Positions 42,036 through 49,667 of a DNA stretch of 64,000 bases are shown here, piece by piece. Both the position numbers and the translations under genes were made by a program. The notes under the pieces are model-generated. The model saw only the letters and a list, made by a program, of their open reading frames with translations, had not been told where the DNA came from and did not search any database. The stretch is from Streptosporangium sandarakinum (GTDB taxonomy: Bacteria > Actinomycetota > Actinomycetes > Streptosporangiales > Streptosporangiaceae): NCBI RefSeq assembly GCF_013409935.1, contig NZ_JACCCO010000002.1:1550001-1614000 (forward strand), read 5' to 3'. Positions within the stretch are counted from its first letter, which is position 1; every line of letters starts with the position of its first letter.

Positions 42036-42452
42036 ATGGCACGCGGGATCGACCTGACGATGGACTGCTCGGACGCCGGCAGGCTGGGCGAGTTCTGGAA
42101 GCTGGCGCTGGGCTACGAGGACAAGCCGCCGCCCGCGCCGTTCGCGACCAGGAACGAGTGGGTGAAGCACTTCGACCCCTCCGACAGCGCGGAGGGCGGG
42201 GCCTGGCTGCGCGATCCGGCCGGGGTCGGCCCCCGCCTGGTGTTCCTGGAGGTCCCCGAGCCGAAGACGGCCAAGAACCGGCTGCACATCGACGTCCGGG
42301 TGGCCGGGACGGGCGGCCCCGAGGAGCGGTGGGCCAGGGTCGTCGAGGAGGTCGAGCGGCTGACGGCGGCCGGTGGCGCGGCGCTGCACGAGTTCCCCGG
42401 CCACCACGTGGTCATGGCCGATCCCGAGGGCAACGAGTTCTGCGTCTGCTGA
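42036..42452 (+). CDS. VOC-family (glyoxalase-like) protein
   Basis: 138 residues. 'IDLTMDCSDAGRLGEFWKLA', 'RLVFLEVPEPKTAKNRLHID' (His ligand) and 'HHVVMADPEGNEFCVC' (terminal Glu ligand) are typical of the short glyoxalase-like VOC domain seen singly in actinomycetes. Substrate unknown. GAAGGAG lies 6-7 bases before ATG 42036. Convergent with the DUF4267 gene. Confidence 0.92.
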   Translation: MARGIDLTMDCSDAGRLGEFWKLALGYEDKPPPAPFATRNEWVKHFDPSDSAEGGAWLRDPAGVGPRLVFLEVPEPKTAKNRLHIDVRVAGTGGPEERWARVVEEVERLTAAGGAALHEFPGHHVVMADPEGNEFCVC

Positions 42453-42591
42453 GCGCTCGGCGCCGTCCCGCCGTGTGAGCCCCCGGTTCCCGCTGACGGA
42501 ACGCGCCCTCCACGGCCGCGGGACGGACATCCGCCGCACCTGCCCGGCGGCCCGGCGGGACGGGGCCCGAAGATCGGGTAGGCCCCGGGGA

Positions 42592-42963
42592 TCACACGGC
42601 GAACAGCAGGGCGGCGCTGAGCAGGACGACCACGGCGGTGGCGAAGTGGATGCCGAAGGCCACCGCCTTCGTGCCGCCGTGGCGCAGGACGATGAGGGTG
42701 TCCCCGAGGGGCAGCAGGGCGACGACGAGCATGAACCAGGCTTCGGCGCGGGCGCCCGCGAAGATCAGCAATGCGAGGCCGAGGATGCCGTAGGTGAGGT
42801 CGCGCAGGCCCTTGACGGTCAGGTAGGCGGCGTCCCCGTTCTCCTTGGCGGGGACGCCGTAACCGGCGGCGGCGGGCCGTGGGGACAGCAGGAACCGCGC
42901 GCCGATGAAGAGGACGAACAGGTTGAGCACGACGGCGAGCCCGTAGGCGATGGGGGTGAGCAT
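42592..42963 (-). CDS. DUF4267-type four-helix membrane protein
   Basis: 123 residues with four hydrophobic helices ('MLTPIAYGLAVVLNLFVLFI', 'DLTYGILGLALLIFAG', 'WFMLVVALLPLGDTLIV', 'GIHFATAVVVLLSAALLFA'), the pattern of the DUF4267 family that commonly diverges from a TetR gene. AGGAGGGG precedes ATG 42963. A CTAGCA-A-TGCTAG operator lies 15 bases upstream of the start, so it is almost certainly controlled by the adjacent TetR. Confidence 0.87.
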   Translation of the reverse strand: MLTPIAYGLAVVLNLFVLFIGARFLLSPRPAAAGYGVPAKENGDAAYLTVKGLRDLTYGILGLALLIFAGARAEAWFMLVVALLPLGDTLIVLRHGGTKAVAFGIHFATAVVVLLSAALLFAV

Positions 42964-42977
42964 TGCCCCTCCTTTTT

Positions 42978-42990
42978 CTAGCAATGCTAG
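42978..42990. promoter_or_regulatory. TetR operator 1 (CTAGCA-N-TGCTAG)
   Basis: Perfect 13-base palindrome CTAGCA-A-TGCTAG just before the DUF4267 gene. CTAG is rare in this GC-rich DNA, which makes its repetition notable. Confidence 0.87.
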
Positions 42991-43027
42991 GAACGAGAGT
43001 GAAGCTAGCATAGCCTCGACAGTTCCG

Positions 43028-43040
43028 CTAGCGGCGCTAG
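43028..43040. promoter_or_regulatory. TetR operator 2 (CTAGCG-N-CGCTAG)
   Basis: Perfect 13-base palindrome CTAGCG-G-CGCTAG, centre exactly 50 bases from operator 1 and 10 bases before the TetR start, with a further GCTAGCATAGC half-like element between them (43013-43023). Confidence 0.87.
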
Positions 43041-43050
43041 AATCAGGAGC

Positions 43051-43635
43051 ATGTCGATCCAGACGCGCCGGGAGCGCGAACGAGCGGAGCGGGAGCGGCT
43101 GATCATCCGGGCCGCGCGGGAGCTGGCCGAGTCGGAGGGCTGGGACGCGGTGACCACGCGCCGCCTCGCCCAGGAGATCGAGTACAGCCAGCCGGTCCTC
43201 TACAGCCACTTCAAGGGCAAGGACGCCATCATGGCGGCGGTCGCGATCGAGGGCTGCGCCGACCTCGCCGTCGAGCTGCACGCGGCCCGTACGGCGGCGG
43301 CCGACCCCCGGCGGACCCTCGCCAACGTCGCCGCCGCGTACGTCGGATTCGCCGAACGGCGGCCCGCCCTGTACGACGCGATGTTCACGCACATCGTCGA
43401 TCTGCCGTTCGCCACCGCCGAGGCCCCGCCCGCCCTGCAGGAGGCCTTCGGCGAACTGCGTGAGACCGTACGACCGCTGGTGCGGGACGACGAGACGGAG
43501 GCCGACCTGGGGGCGCTCACCGAGGTCTTCTGGAGCGGAATGCACGGTCTCGTCACGCTCACGCGCAACGGCAGGTTCCGGCCCGAGCACCACGACCGCC
43601 GGATGGCGCTCCTGCTCGACCGCCTCTCCCGCTGA
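43051..43635 (+). CDS. TetR-family regulator
   Basis: 194 residues. 'RLIIRAARELAESEGWDAVT', 'TRRLAQEIEYSQPVLYSHFK' and 'GKDAIMAAVAIEG' are the TetR DNA-binding motif; the C-terminal part ('PALYDAMFTHIVDLPF', 'EVFWSGMHGLVTLTRNGRF') resembles the WHG-type ligand domain. Autoregulated through the two CTAGC palindromes and shared with the divergent DUF4267 gene. Confidence 0.92.
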   Translation: MSIQTRRERERAERERLIIRAARELAESEGWDAVTTRRLAQEIEYSQPVLYSHFKGKDAIMAAVAIEGCADLAVELHAARTAAADPRRTLANVAAAYVGFAERRPALYDAMFTHIVDLPFATAEAPPALQEAFGELRETVRPLVRDDETEADLGALTEVFWSGMHGLVTLTRNGRFRPEHHDRRMALLLDRLSR

Positions 43636-43776
43636 CCCGCCCACGCTCGCCGTACCGGCCACCCACCGGCCGCCCCCGCCCACTCGCCGTGCCGGCCTCC
43701 CGCCGACCAGCCCACGCTCGCCCGCCGCACCGGCCTTCCGCCGACTCGCCCGCGCCCGCCGTACCGGCCGGGCGGG

Positions 43777-44295
43777 TCAGGGGTTCTGGAAGGTCACCTC
43801 GGGGTTGGCGGGGGACGGCCCGTCGAGCAGCGGCTGGGCCTTCAGCAGCAGCCGGGCCTCCTCGACCGTCATGTACGGCGCCGGAGTGCCGTCCCCGGCG
43901 GTGCGGGCCGGGTAGTACACCGACACCATGAGCCGCCGCGCGCCCGCCGACGGCACCCACGGGTCGGTGCGCGCGGTGTCGGTGAGGTGCAGGACGTCCC
44001 GGCCGACCGCGTACGGGCCGCTGGGCGCGGGAAGCCGCAGCTCCACACCGGCGGCCTTCACACCGCTCGGCGCCGCGGTGGCGTTCGACGGCACGGCGGT
44101 GTTAGACGGCGCGGCGGTGTTCGACGGCGCGGCCGTTCCCGCGAGGCGGGAAGGCGACGCGACGGCTCCAGCGGCATCGGGCGGCGTGGCGGCGGACGCC
44201 GCGGCGTTCGACGGTGACGCGGCGACGGCGGTGAGAGCGGCGACAGCCGACAGGGAGAGCGTCAGGGCGGCGGCGCGGCGCACGGGCATGACCAC
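43777..44295 (-). pseudogene. N-terminal fragment of secreted alpha/beta hydrolase (esterase/PAF-AH-like)
   Basis: 172 residues from GTG 44295 (GGAG 5 bases upstream). Signal peptide ~1-30 ('AAALTLSLSAVAALTAVAAS'), an Ala/Ser/Pro region with 'APSNTA' repeats, then 'ELRLPAPSGPYAVGRDVLHL', 'ARRLMVSVYYPARTAGDGTP' and 'YMTVEEARLLL', the opening of actinomycete secreted hydrolases of ~400 residues. The stop comes before the GxSxG nucleophile elbow, Asp and His, so it cannot be an active hydrolase. Truncated gene, or a secreted peptide re-used; translation start and signal remain intact. GC-rich imperfect repeats follow it (43640-43770). Confidence 0.7.
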
Positions 44296-44465
44296 GGGAA
44301 CTCCGTTCAGCGGGGCTAAAGGGGGTCGGAATCGAGCCCCTCCGAAGGGGCCGAGATCGAAGGTAGAAGCCCGGTGGGTCCCGGCACATCGGCCGATCGG
44401 CACGCCCGCCCCCCTACCTTCGTCAGGGGCGCGCCCGGCATCCCCGGCGGTGACGACCGCACACG

Positions 44466-44518
44466 GGCCGGGCAGACGTCCCAGGCCGGGCAGACGTCCC
44501 AGGCCGGTAGGCGTTCCA
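44466..44518. repeat. 18-bp tandem repeat upstream of thrS leader
   Basis: GGCCGGGCAGACGTCCCA occurs at 44466-44483 and 44484-44501 exactly, with a degraded third copy to 44518. The 44296-44663 gap otherwise shows a TACCG-TTTT-CGGTA inverted repeat (44636-44649) just before the leader and no gene. Confidence 0.8.
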
Positions 44519-44663
44519 GGCCGCGGGCGCGAGAGACCGGCCGCCCGGCCGATGCCTTTCTCGCGGCGGACGTGACGCGTTCACGATGTCGAGCGGCCGG
44601 CATCTCGGGGCTGGGAAGCGGGGACGTCGCTCTGCTACCGTTTTCGGTATGCAGCGTGCCGCC

Positions 44664-44699
44664 ATGACGACGACGCCGGAGAGTGTCCCGGCGCGCTGA
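44664..44699 (+). CDS. Threonine-rich leader peptide (attenuator)
   Basis: 11 codons: ATG ACG ACG ACG CCG GAG AGT GTC CCG GCG CGC TGA, i.e. Met-Thr-Thr-Thr-Pro-Glu-Ser-Val-Pro-Ala-Arg. Three consecutive threonine codons, 15 bases before a strong terminator hairpin and 94 bases before a threonyl-tRNA synthetase gene, are the classic architecture of ribosome-mediated attenuation: ribosome stalling at low Thr-tRNA should favour read-through. No good SD is visible (upstream GCAGCGTGCCGCC), and a slightly earlier in-frame ATG at 44649 (ATG CAG CGT GCC GCC) could be used instead. Confidence 0.7.
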   Translation: MTTTPESVPAR

Positions 44700-44714
44700 C
44701 AGACGTCTTGATCC

Positions 44715-44744
44715 GAAGCCCCGGGGCGAGTGCCCCGGGGCTTC
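44715..44744 (+). terminator. Attenuator terminator before thrS
   Basis: GAAGCCCCGGGGC - GAGT - GCCCCGGGGCTTC: a perfect 13-bp stem with a 4-base loop, followed by GTCTTGTGG. It lies between the leader stop (44699) and the synthetase start (44793), so it would block expression unless prevented from forming. The intervening AGACGTCT (44701) and the leader's GTCCCGGCGCG are candidates for the competing antiterminator pairing. Confidence 0.85.
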
Positions 44745-44792
44745 GTCTTGTGGTCGCTCGCCTCCTGGACCCGCATCCGCGAGGAGACCGCC

Positions 44793-46073
44793 ATGCACGA
44801 CCACCGCAGACTCGGCCGCGAACTCGGCCTGTTCGACACCGACCCGCTGATCGGCTCGGGCCTGCCGTACTGGCTGCCCGACGGCGCGGCCGTACGGCAC
44901 GCGCTGGAGGAGTACATCCGCGAGGCCGAGCGGAGAGCCGGCTACCGGCACGTGTACTCGCCGGTGCTGGGCAAGCGGGAGCTGTACGAGATCTCCGGGC
45001 ACTGGTCGCACTACAGCGACGACATGTTCCCGCCCATGGACCTGGGCGGCGAGCAGGTCGTCCTGCGGCCGAGCCTGTGCCCGCACCACGCCCTGATCTT
45101 CCGTTCCCGCTCGCGCAGCTACCGTGAGCTGCCGCTGCGCATGGCCGAACTGGGTGGCATGTACCGCTCGGAGCTGTCGGGCGTGCTCGGCGGGCTGACC
45201 CGCGTCCGGGCCATCCAGCTCAACGACGCGCACATCTTCTGCACCCTGGAGCAGGTCGCCGACGAGGCGGGGGCCGCGCTGGAGATGATCCGCCGGGCGT
45301 ACCGGGCGCTCGGCATCAGCCCGGCCCGCTACCGGCTGTCCCTGCCCGGTCCCGGCGGGAAGTACGTCGCCGCCCCCGAGCTGTGGCGGCGCTCCACCGA
45401 GCTGCTGACCGAGGTCCTCGACCGCTCCGGCCTGCCGTACGAGGCGGCCGAGGGCGAGGCGGCGTTCTACGGTCCCAAGATCGACATCCAGGTGGCCGAC
45501 GGCGCCGGCCGCGAGTCCACCCTGTCCACCGTCCAGGTCGACTTCCACCAGCCCGAACGGTTCGGCCTGCACTACATCGGCGCGGACGGCGCCAAGCACC
45601 GGCCGGTGATGGTCCACCGCAGCATCATCGGCAGCGTGGAGCGCGCCGTGGCCCACCTCATCGAGCACCACGGCGGCGCCTTCCCCGCCTGGCTCGCCCC
45701 CGTTCAGGTGGTGGTCCTCCCGGTGTCCGACGCCGAACTGCCGGACGCCGCCGCGCTCGCCCGGCGCTGCGCCGATCTCGGGCTGCGGGCCGAGGTCGCC
45801 GGGCCGGAACACGGCAGCCTGGGCGCCCGGGTACGGCAGGCCCGCCTCGTGCCCTACCAGGCGGTCATCGGCGCCCGGGAGGCCGCCGCCGGCCACGTCG
45901 CCCTGCGGCTGCGCGACGGCCGCCGGCCGGAGGGGCTGACCGCCGCCGAGGCGCCGGCCCGCATCCGTGCCCTCGTCGGGTCCCACGGCACCGACCTGTG
46001 GGACACCGGTGCCGATGCCGACACCGGCGTTGACGCGGGCAGCGGCGGGCGGGGCGGTCTGACCGCGGGCTGA
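44793..46073 (+). CDS. thrS: Threonyl-tRNA synthetase paralogue lacking TGS and editing domains
   Basis: 426 residues versus ~640-660 for a standard ThrRS: it begins at the catalytic core ('GSGLPYWLPDGAAVRHALEE', motif 1 region) and lacks the N-terminal TGS and editing domains. Zinc ligands are retained: Cys in 'LRPSLCPHHALIF', His in 'QLNDAHIFC', His in 'VMVHRSIIGSVERAVAHLIE'. Motif 2 is 'MYRSELSGVLGGLTRVRAIQ' (TQDD changed to QLND). A C-terminal anticodon-binding domain follows ('VQVVVLPVSDAELPDAA') plus an acidic/Gly tail. GAGGAG lies 6 bases before ATG 44793. Expressed behind a Thr-codon attenuator, so probably an inducible second synthetase, possibly tolerant to a ThrRS inhibitor. Confidence 0.9.
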   Translation: MHDHRRLGRELGLFDTDPLIGSGLPYWLPDGAAVRHALEEYIREAERRAGYRHVYSPVLGKRELYEISGHWSHYSDDMFPPMDLGGEQVVLRPSLCPHHALIFRSRSRSYRELPLRMAELGGMYRSELSGVLGGLTRVRAIQLNDAHIFCTLEQVADEAGAALEMIRRAYRALGISPARYRLSLPGPGGKYVAAPELWRRSTELLTEVLDRSGLPYEAAEGEAAFYGPKIDIQVADGAGRESTLSTVQVDFHQPERFGLHYIGADGAKHRPVMVHRSIIGSVERAVAHLIEHHGGAFPAWLAPVQVVVLPVSDAELPDAAALARRCADLGLRAEVAGPEHGSLGARVRQARLVPYQAVIGAREAAAGHVALRLRDGRRPEGLTAAEAPARIRALVGSHGTDLWDTGADADTGVDAGSGGRGGLTAG

Positions 46074-46120
46074 GCCGAGCCGTCGGAAGCGCCCCCGTGG
46101 TCTCGGACCGGTCCTCGGGG

Positions 46121-46696
46121 TCAGGTGGCGGCGAGGCTGCGCTCGACCGCCTTGACCACCAGCTCGTCCACTTCTTCGGGGGCGAACAGCTCCGGGAGCG
46201 TCAGCGTCTCCACGATCAGCCAGTTGAGCGCCAGCATGAGGAGCTTGACCGAGATCGCATCGCCCGGCAGGCCCCGCTCCACGTGATAGGCGACGTTCGC
46301 GTCCACATCCGCGCGCACCCTCTCGGTGAGCACGGCGCGCAGCTCGGGCCGCCGGGTCGACTCCAGTCGCAGCTCCAGCATGGCGAGATAGCCGCTGCGG
46401 AATCCGGCGACCCGCCCGACCGTCTCCCGCATCAGCTCGACCACCTTGGCCCTGTCCTGCGGTCCCGCTTTCGCGGCCGCCCAGGTGGCCTCGTCGGGCA
46501 TCCACCGCTGGTAGACCCGCTCGGCGATCTGCATGAGCAGGTCGTCGCGGTTGGCGAAGTAGTTGGTGGCCGTGCCCACCGGGGTGCCCGCCTCGGCGTC
46601 GACCGCCCTGAAGGTCAGGCCGCGCGCGCCTTCCTTGGCCAGCACCTCGATGGCCGCGTCGAGGAGCGCGTTCCTGCGCTGGTCGTTCTTTCGCAT
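46121..46696 (-). CDS. TetR-family regulator
   Basis: 191 residues: 'RNALLDAAIEVLAKEGARGL' and 'TFRAVDAEAGTPVGTATNYF'-'ANRDDLLMQIAE' give the TetR HTH; the C-terminal ligand domain ('GYLAMLELRLESTRRPELRA') is of the TetR_C_11-like kind. Divergent from a dihydrofolate reductase-family gene with twin GTAGTACTAC sites between, so it probably represses both. Confidence 0.92.
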   Translation of the reverse strand: MRKNDQRRNALLDAAIEVLAKEGARGLTFRAVDAEAGTPVGTATNYFANRDDLLMQIAERVYQRWMPDEATWAAAKAGPQDRAKVVELMRETVGRVAGFRSGYLAMLELRLESTRRPELRAVLTERVRADVDANVAYHVERGLPGDAISVKLLMLALNWLIVETLTLPELFAPEEVDELVVKAVERSLAAT

Positions 46697-46712
46697 GTTG
46701 ACATCCTAAAGG

Positions 46713-46752
46713 CGTAGTACTACGTTTGCACCACTTCAACCGAAGTACTACA
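46713..46752. promoter_or_regulatory. Twin TetR operators around GTAGTACTAC
   Basis: CGTAGTACTACG (46713-46724, perfect 12-base palindrome) and GAAGTACTAC (46743-46752) share the AGTACTAC core, 29 bases apart, in the 72-bp divergent gap between the TetR and DHFR-like genes. An ATTACTAAAG-free AT-rich spacer (46725-46742) may hold promoters. Confidence 0.85.
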
Positions 46753-46768
46753 GAAAGAGTGACCAAGT

Positions 46769-47347
46769 ATGCGAAAGCTCGTCTACTACGTCGGCGTCTC
46801 CATCGACGGCTACATCGCCGGTCCCGGCGAAGAGATCGACTTCTACCCGGTCAGCGACGACATGGCCGCGTGGATGAACGAGCGGTACCCCGAGGTGATC
46901 CCCACGCACATCCGCGCGCACGTCGGCCTGGCCGACGCGCCCAGCAAGAGGTTCGACACGGTGGTGATGGGCCTCGGCACCTACCGGCCCGCCCTGGACG
47001 TCGGCATCACCAGCCCCTATGCCCACCTGCGGCAGTACGTGGTGTCCTCGACGCTGGAGAAGATCGACGACCCGTCGGTCGAACTCGTCTCCGGCGACCC
47101 CGTCGGGCTGGTCCGCGAACTCAAGGCGGAATCCTCCGACAAGGACATCTACCTCGCCGGAGGCGGCAAGCTGGCCGGAGCGCTGCTGCCGGAGATCGAC
47201 GAACTGATCATCAAGTGGTACCCGGTGGTCGCCGGCGCGGGCATCCCGGCCTTCCAGGGCGGGTTCGACCCCACGCTCTTCACCCCCGTCCAGCGGGAGT
47301 CGTTCAGCAACGGGGCGCAGGTGACCTGGTTCCAGCGCGCCGCCTAG
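46769..47347 (+). CDS. Dihydrofolate reductase-family protein (RibD-C-like)
   Basis: 192 residues. 'MRKLVYYVGVSIDGYIAGP' and 'FDTVVMGLGTYRPALDVGIT', 'RQYVVSSTLEKIDDPSVELV', 'KDIYLAGGGKLAGALLPEID' (GGG nucleotide loop) are typical of the YwjB/RibD-C-like reductase group, which use NADPH; the physiological substrate is unknown. Not the essential DHFR of folate metabolism. TACAGAAAGAGTGACC region upstream provides a GAAAGAG site before ATG 46769. Controlled with the divergent TetR. Confidence 0.9.
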   Translation: MRKLVYYVGVSIDGYIAGPGEEIDFYPVSDDMAAWMNERYPEVIPTHIRAHVGLADAPSKRFDTVVMGLGTYRPALDVGITSPYAHLRQYVVSSTLEKIDDPSVELVSGDPVGLVRELKAESSDKDIYLAGGGKLAGALLPEIDELIIKWYPVVAGAGIPAFQGGFDPTLFTPVQRESFSNGAQVTWFQRAA

Positions 47348-47447
47348 CCGCCGGGCGACGACTCCACGGCGACCTGGCCCCAGCACACCGCGTAACCACC
47401 GGGCGACGACCCCACGAGACCGAACAGCCCTCATCCGAAGGACTCAC

Positions 47448-47621
47448 ATGCGAAAGCCGATCCAGATCAAGCTGCCCGCCTCCCTCACCGCCGCCACCGC
47501 CCGTCCTGGCGACCCGCGCTCGCCGCGCCGCTCCGCCGTACCGGCTCGCGCCGTGAACCCCACGGCGCAGCCGCACCTCACGCGCCGCTCCACCGCCGCC
47601 CCGCGCCGCGCCGCGTACTGA
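47448..47621 (+). CDS. Small Arg/Ala/Pro-rich ORF
   Basis: 57 residues, 'MRKPIQIKLPASLTAATARP' then Arg/Ser/Pro-rich to the stop. GAAGGA lies 6 bases before ATG 47448, which supports translation, and it follows the DHFR-like gene by 100 bases. The later part ('RRSTAAPRRAAY') looks like low complexity. Could be a basic small protein, a broken gene or chance. The gap before it repeats CCGGGCGACGAC(T/C)CCACG twice (about 47351 and 47399). Confidence 0.35.
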   Translation: MRKPIQIKLPASLTAATARPGDPRSPRRSAVPARAVNPTAQPHLTRRSTAAPRRAAY

Positions 47622-47644
47622 GCGGCATCGGCGCGCGGGCCGGC

Positions 47645-47666
47645 TTGACCTCAAGTCAGGTTGAGG
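47645..47666 (+). promoter_or_regulatory. SoxR/MerR-type promoter element
   Basis: TTGACCTCAA-GTCAGG-TTGAGG places inverted CCTCAA/TTGAGG half-sites directly after a -35-like TTGACC, the arrangement bound by MerR-family activators (compare the SoxR box). It lies 16 bases before the SnoaL-like ATG at 47683, implying a leaderless or very short-leader transcript. Confidence 0.65.
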
Positions 47667-47682
47667 CGGCACCGTGATCCAC

Positions 47683-48102
47683 ATGAACGCGGAACACATC
47701 GACGAGCGCACCCGTGAAACCGAGATCGAGGCGATCAGGCGGGTGGTCGCCGCCGTCCAGCACTCCCAGCGGAACATGCTCTCCGAGGAGTTCGTCGGCC
47801 TGTTCCGGCACGACGCCGTCTGGACGACGGCCCACGGCAGGCGGCTCTTCGGCCGCGACGAGATCTCGGAGTTCACCCACAAGGTGCTCCCCGGCGCGAT
47901 GACGGACGTCACGGCCACGTACGAGGTGGAGCACGTGCTGTTCATCCGGCCCGACGTCGCCGCGGTCAAGGTGCGCCAGCGCTACCTCACACCCGGCGGC
48001 GAGCCGGTCGGAAACGCGGGCAGCCCGATGTACGTCATGTCCAAGGAGAACGGGCGCTGGCTCCTGACCGCCTGCCAGAACACCGAGGTCCGCGACACGT
48101 GA
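47683..48102 (+). CDS. SgcJ/EcaC-type SnoaL-like (NTF2-fold) protein
   Basis: 139 residues from ATG 47683 (GTG 47674 is possible). 'ETEIEAIRRVVAAVQHSQRN' and 'FVGLFRHDAVWTTAHGRRLF', 'FTHKVLPGAMTDVTATYEVE', 'KENGRWLLTACQNTEV' match the SgcJ/EcaC family, a second member in this window but only moderately similar to that at 37590. Small ligand-binding or catalytic role unknown. Preceded by a MerR-type inverted repeat. Confidence 0.87.
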   Translation: MNAEHIDERTRETEIEAIRRVVAAVQHSQRNMLSEEFVGLFRHDAVWTTAHGRRLFGRDEISEFTHKVLPGAMTDVTATYEVEHVLFIRPDVAAVKVRQRYLTPGGEPVGNAGSPMYVMSKENGRWLLTACQNTEVRDT

Positions 48103-48152
48103 CGGCTCCCAGTCCGGGCCGACCCCGGAGCCCCGGCCCGGACGCCGGGGCG

Positions 48153-49667
48153 CTACGAGTGAGCCGCCTCGTGTTCGGGGAGCACGGCCGGGGTGTCCTG
48201 GGCCGCCGGGCGCATGGTCAGGACCAGTACGGCCAACCCGGCGAAGATGACCGCGGTGACGACGCCGGTGACGTGCAGGCTCGCGGTGAACGCCTCCCGC
48301 GCGGCATCCAGCAGCTCCGCGCCCTGCCCGGCGGGAAGGCGCTCGGCGGCGGCGAGCGCGGCGGCCAGCGAGTCGGACGTGCCGCCCATCCGGTCGCGGT
48401 AGACCACCGCGGCCACCACGCCGAGCAGCGCGAAGCCGAGCGAGCCGCCGAAGTAGTTGCCGGTCTCCGACATCGACGCCGCCGAACCGGCGCGCTCCGG
48501 CGGCACGGACCCGAGGACCAGCCCGGTGCCCAGCGCGAACAGCGGGCCGGTGCCCAGCGCCAGTACGGCGATGCCGGTCATCACCAGCGGCAGGGCGCTC
48601 GCGCCGCCGACGCCACCGTCACCGCTGACGCCGACCAGCAGCAGGCCGCCCAGCGCCGACCCCGCCAGCCCGCCCGCGATCGCGGTCGCCGGCCTCATCC
48701 ACCGGGTCAGCGCCGGCGCGGCCATGGTGCCGGCCGCCACGCCCAGGCCCATCGGCGCGAACAGCACCGCCGACGTGAACGGCGAGAAGCCCAGCACGCC
48801 CTGCAGGTACTGGGTCACCATCAGCCCCGTACCGGCCATGGCGACACCGGCGAAGACCAACCCGATGATCACGGCCGTGAACGGGCGGTTGCGCAGCAGC
48901 CGTAGGTCCAGCAGCGGCGTCTCCAGCCGCAGCTGCCGCCGTACGAACACGACCCCGACGGCCGCGCCGGCGACGAGCGCCACCGCGGGCACGGCCGACA
49001 CGCCCTCGACGGTCAGCTGCTTGACGCCGTAGACCATCGCGAGCACCGCCACGAGCGACAGCCCGACACTGGGCAGGTCCAGCCGGCCGCCGGCCCGGTC
49101 GTCGCGGAACTCCGGCAGCAGGAACGGCCCGGCGAGCAGCAGCACCGCCATCGCCGGTACGGCGATCAGGAACACCGACCCCCACCAGAAGTGCTGGAGC
49201 AGGAACCCGGCGAGCACGGGCCCGAGCGCGCCGCCGGTGAACTGGCAGGTCGCCCAGATCGCGATGGCCTTCCCGCGCTGCCGCTCGTCGCGGAACATGT
49301 TGGTGATCAGGGCGAGCGTGCACGGCGCCAGGGTCGCTCCGGCGACGCCCAGCAGCGCCCGCGCGACGATCAGCATCAGCGGGTCGGCCGCGAAGGCCGC
49401 CGCGACCGACAGCGTCGCGAACGCCGCCGCGCCGATCAGCAGCAGTCGCCGCCGTCCGATCCGGTCGCCGAGCGTGCCCATCGTGATGACCAGCCCGGCC
49501 ACCATGAACCCGTAGCCGTCACTGATCCACAGCTGCTGGACGCCGGTGGCCCCCAGGTCGGCGCTCAGCTGCGGGAGCGCGAGGAGCAGCGCCGTCGCGT
49601 CTATCGCGACGAGCAGTGTCGGCAACGTGAGGAGTGCCAGTCCCAGCCATGCCCGGTCGACTCTCAT
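48153..49667 (-). CDS. MFS drug efflux transporter (DHA2, 14 TM)
   Basis: 504 residues. About 14 hydrophobic segments, motif A 'LGDRIGRRRLLLIG' between helices 2 and 3, motif C 'GALGPVLAGFLL' in helix 5 ('GxxxGPxxGG'-like) and the first helix 'LLTLPTLLVAIDATALLLAL' with the DHA2-characteristic acidic residue; QacA/EmrB-like. Exports drugs or dyes using the proton gradient. AGGGG lies before ATG 49667. Not clearly paired with a regulator; next gene diverges after 300 bases. Confidence 0.92.
   Translation of the reverse strand: MRVDRAWLGLALLTLPTLLVAIDATALLLALPQLSADLGATGVQQLWISDGYGFMVAGLVITMGTLGDRIGRRRLLLIGAAAFATLSVAAAFAADPLMLIVARALLGVAGATLAPCTLALITNMFRDERQRGKAIAIWATCQFTGGALGPVLAGFLLQHFWWGSVFLIAVPAMAVLLLAGPFLLPEFRDDRAGGRLDLPSVGLSLVAVLAMVYGVKQLTVEGVSAVPAVALVAGAAVGVVFVRRQLRLETPLLDLRLLRNRPFTAVIIGLVFAGVAMAGTGLMVTQYLQGVLGFSPFTSAVLFAPMGLGVAAGTMAAPALTRWMRPATAIAGGLAGSALGGLLLVGVSGDGGVGGASALPLVMTGIAVLALGTGPLFALGTGLVLGSVPPERAGSAASMSETGNYFGGSLGFALLGVVAAVVYRDRMGGTSDSLAAALAAAERLPAGQGAELLDAAREAFTASLHVTGVVTAVIFAGLAVLVLTMRPAAQDTPAVLPEHEAAHS

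Noticed and set aside
44715-44744. T-box riboswitch before thrS
   Set aside because: No T-box sequence or specifier stem is visible; a leader peptide with Thr codons and a simple terminator explains the region better.
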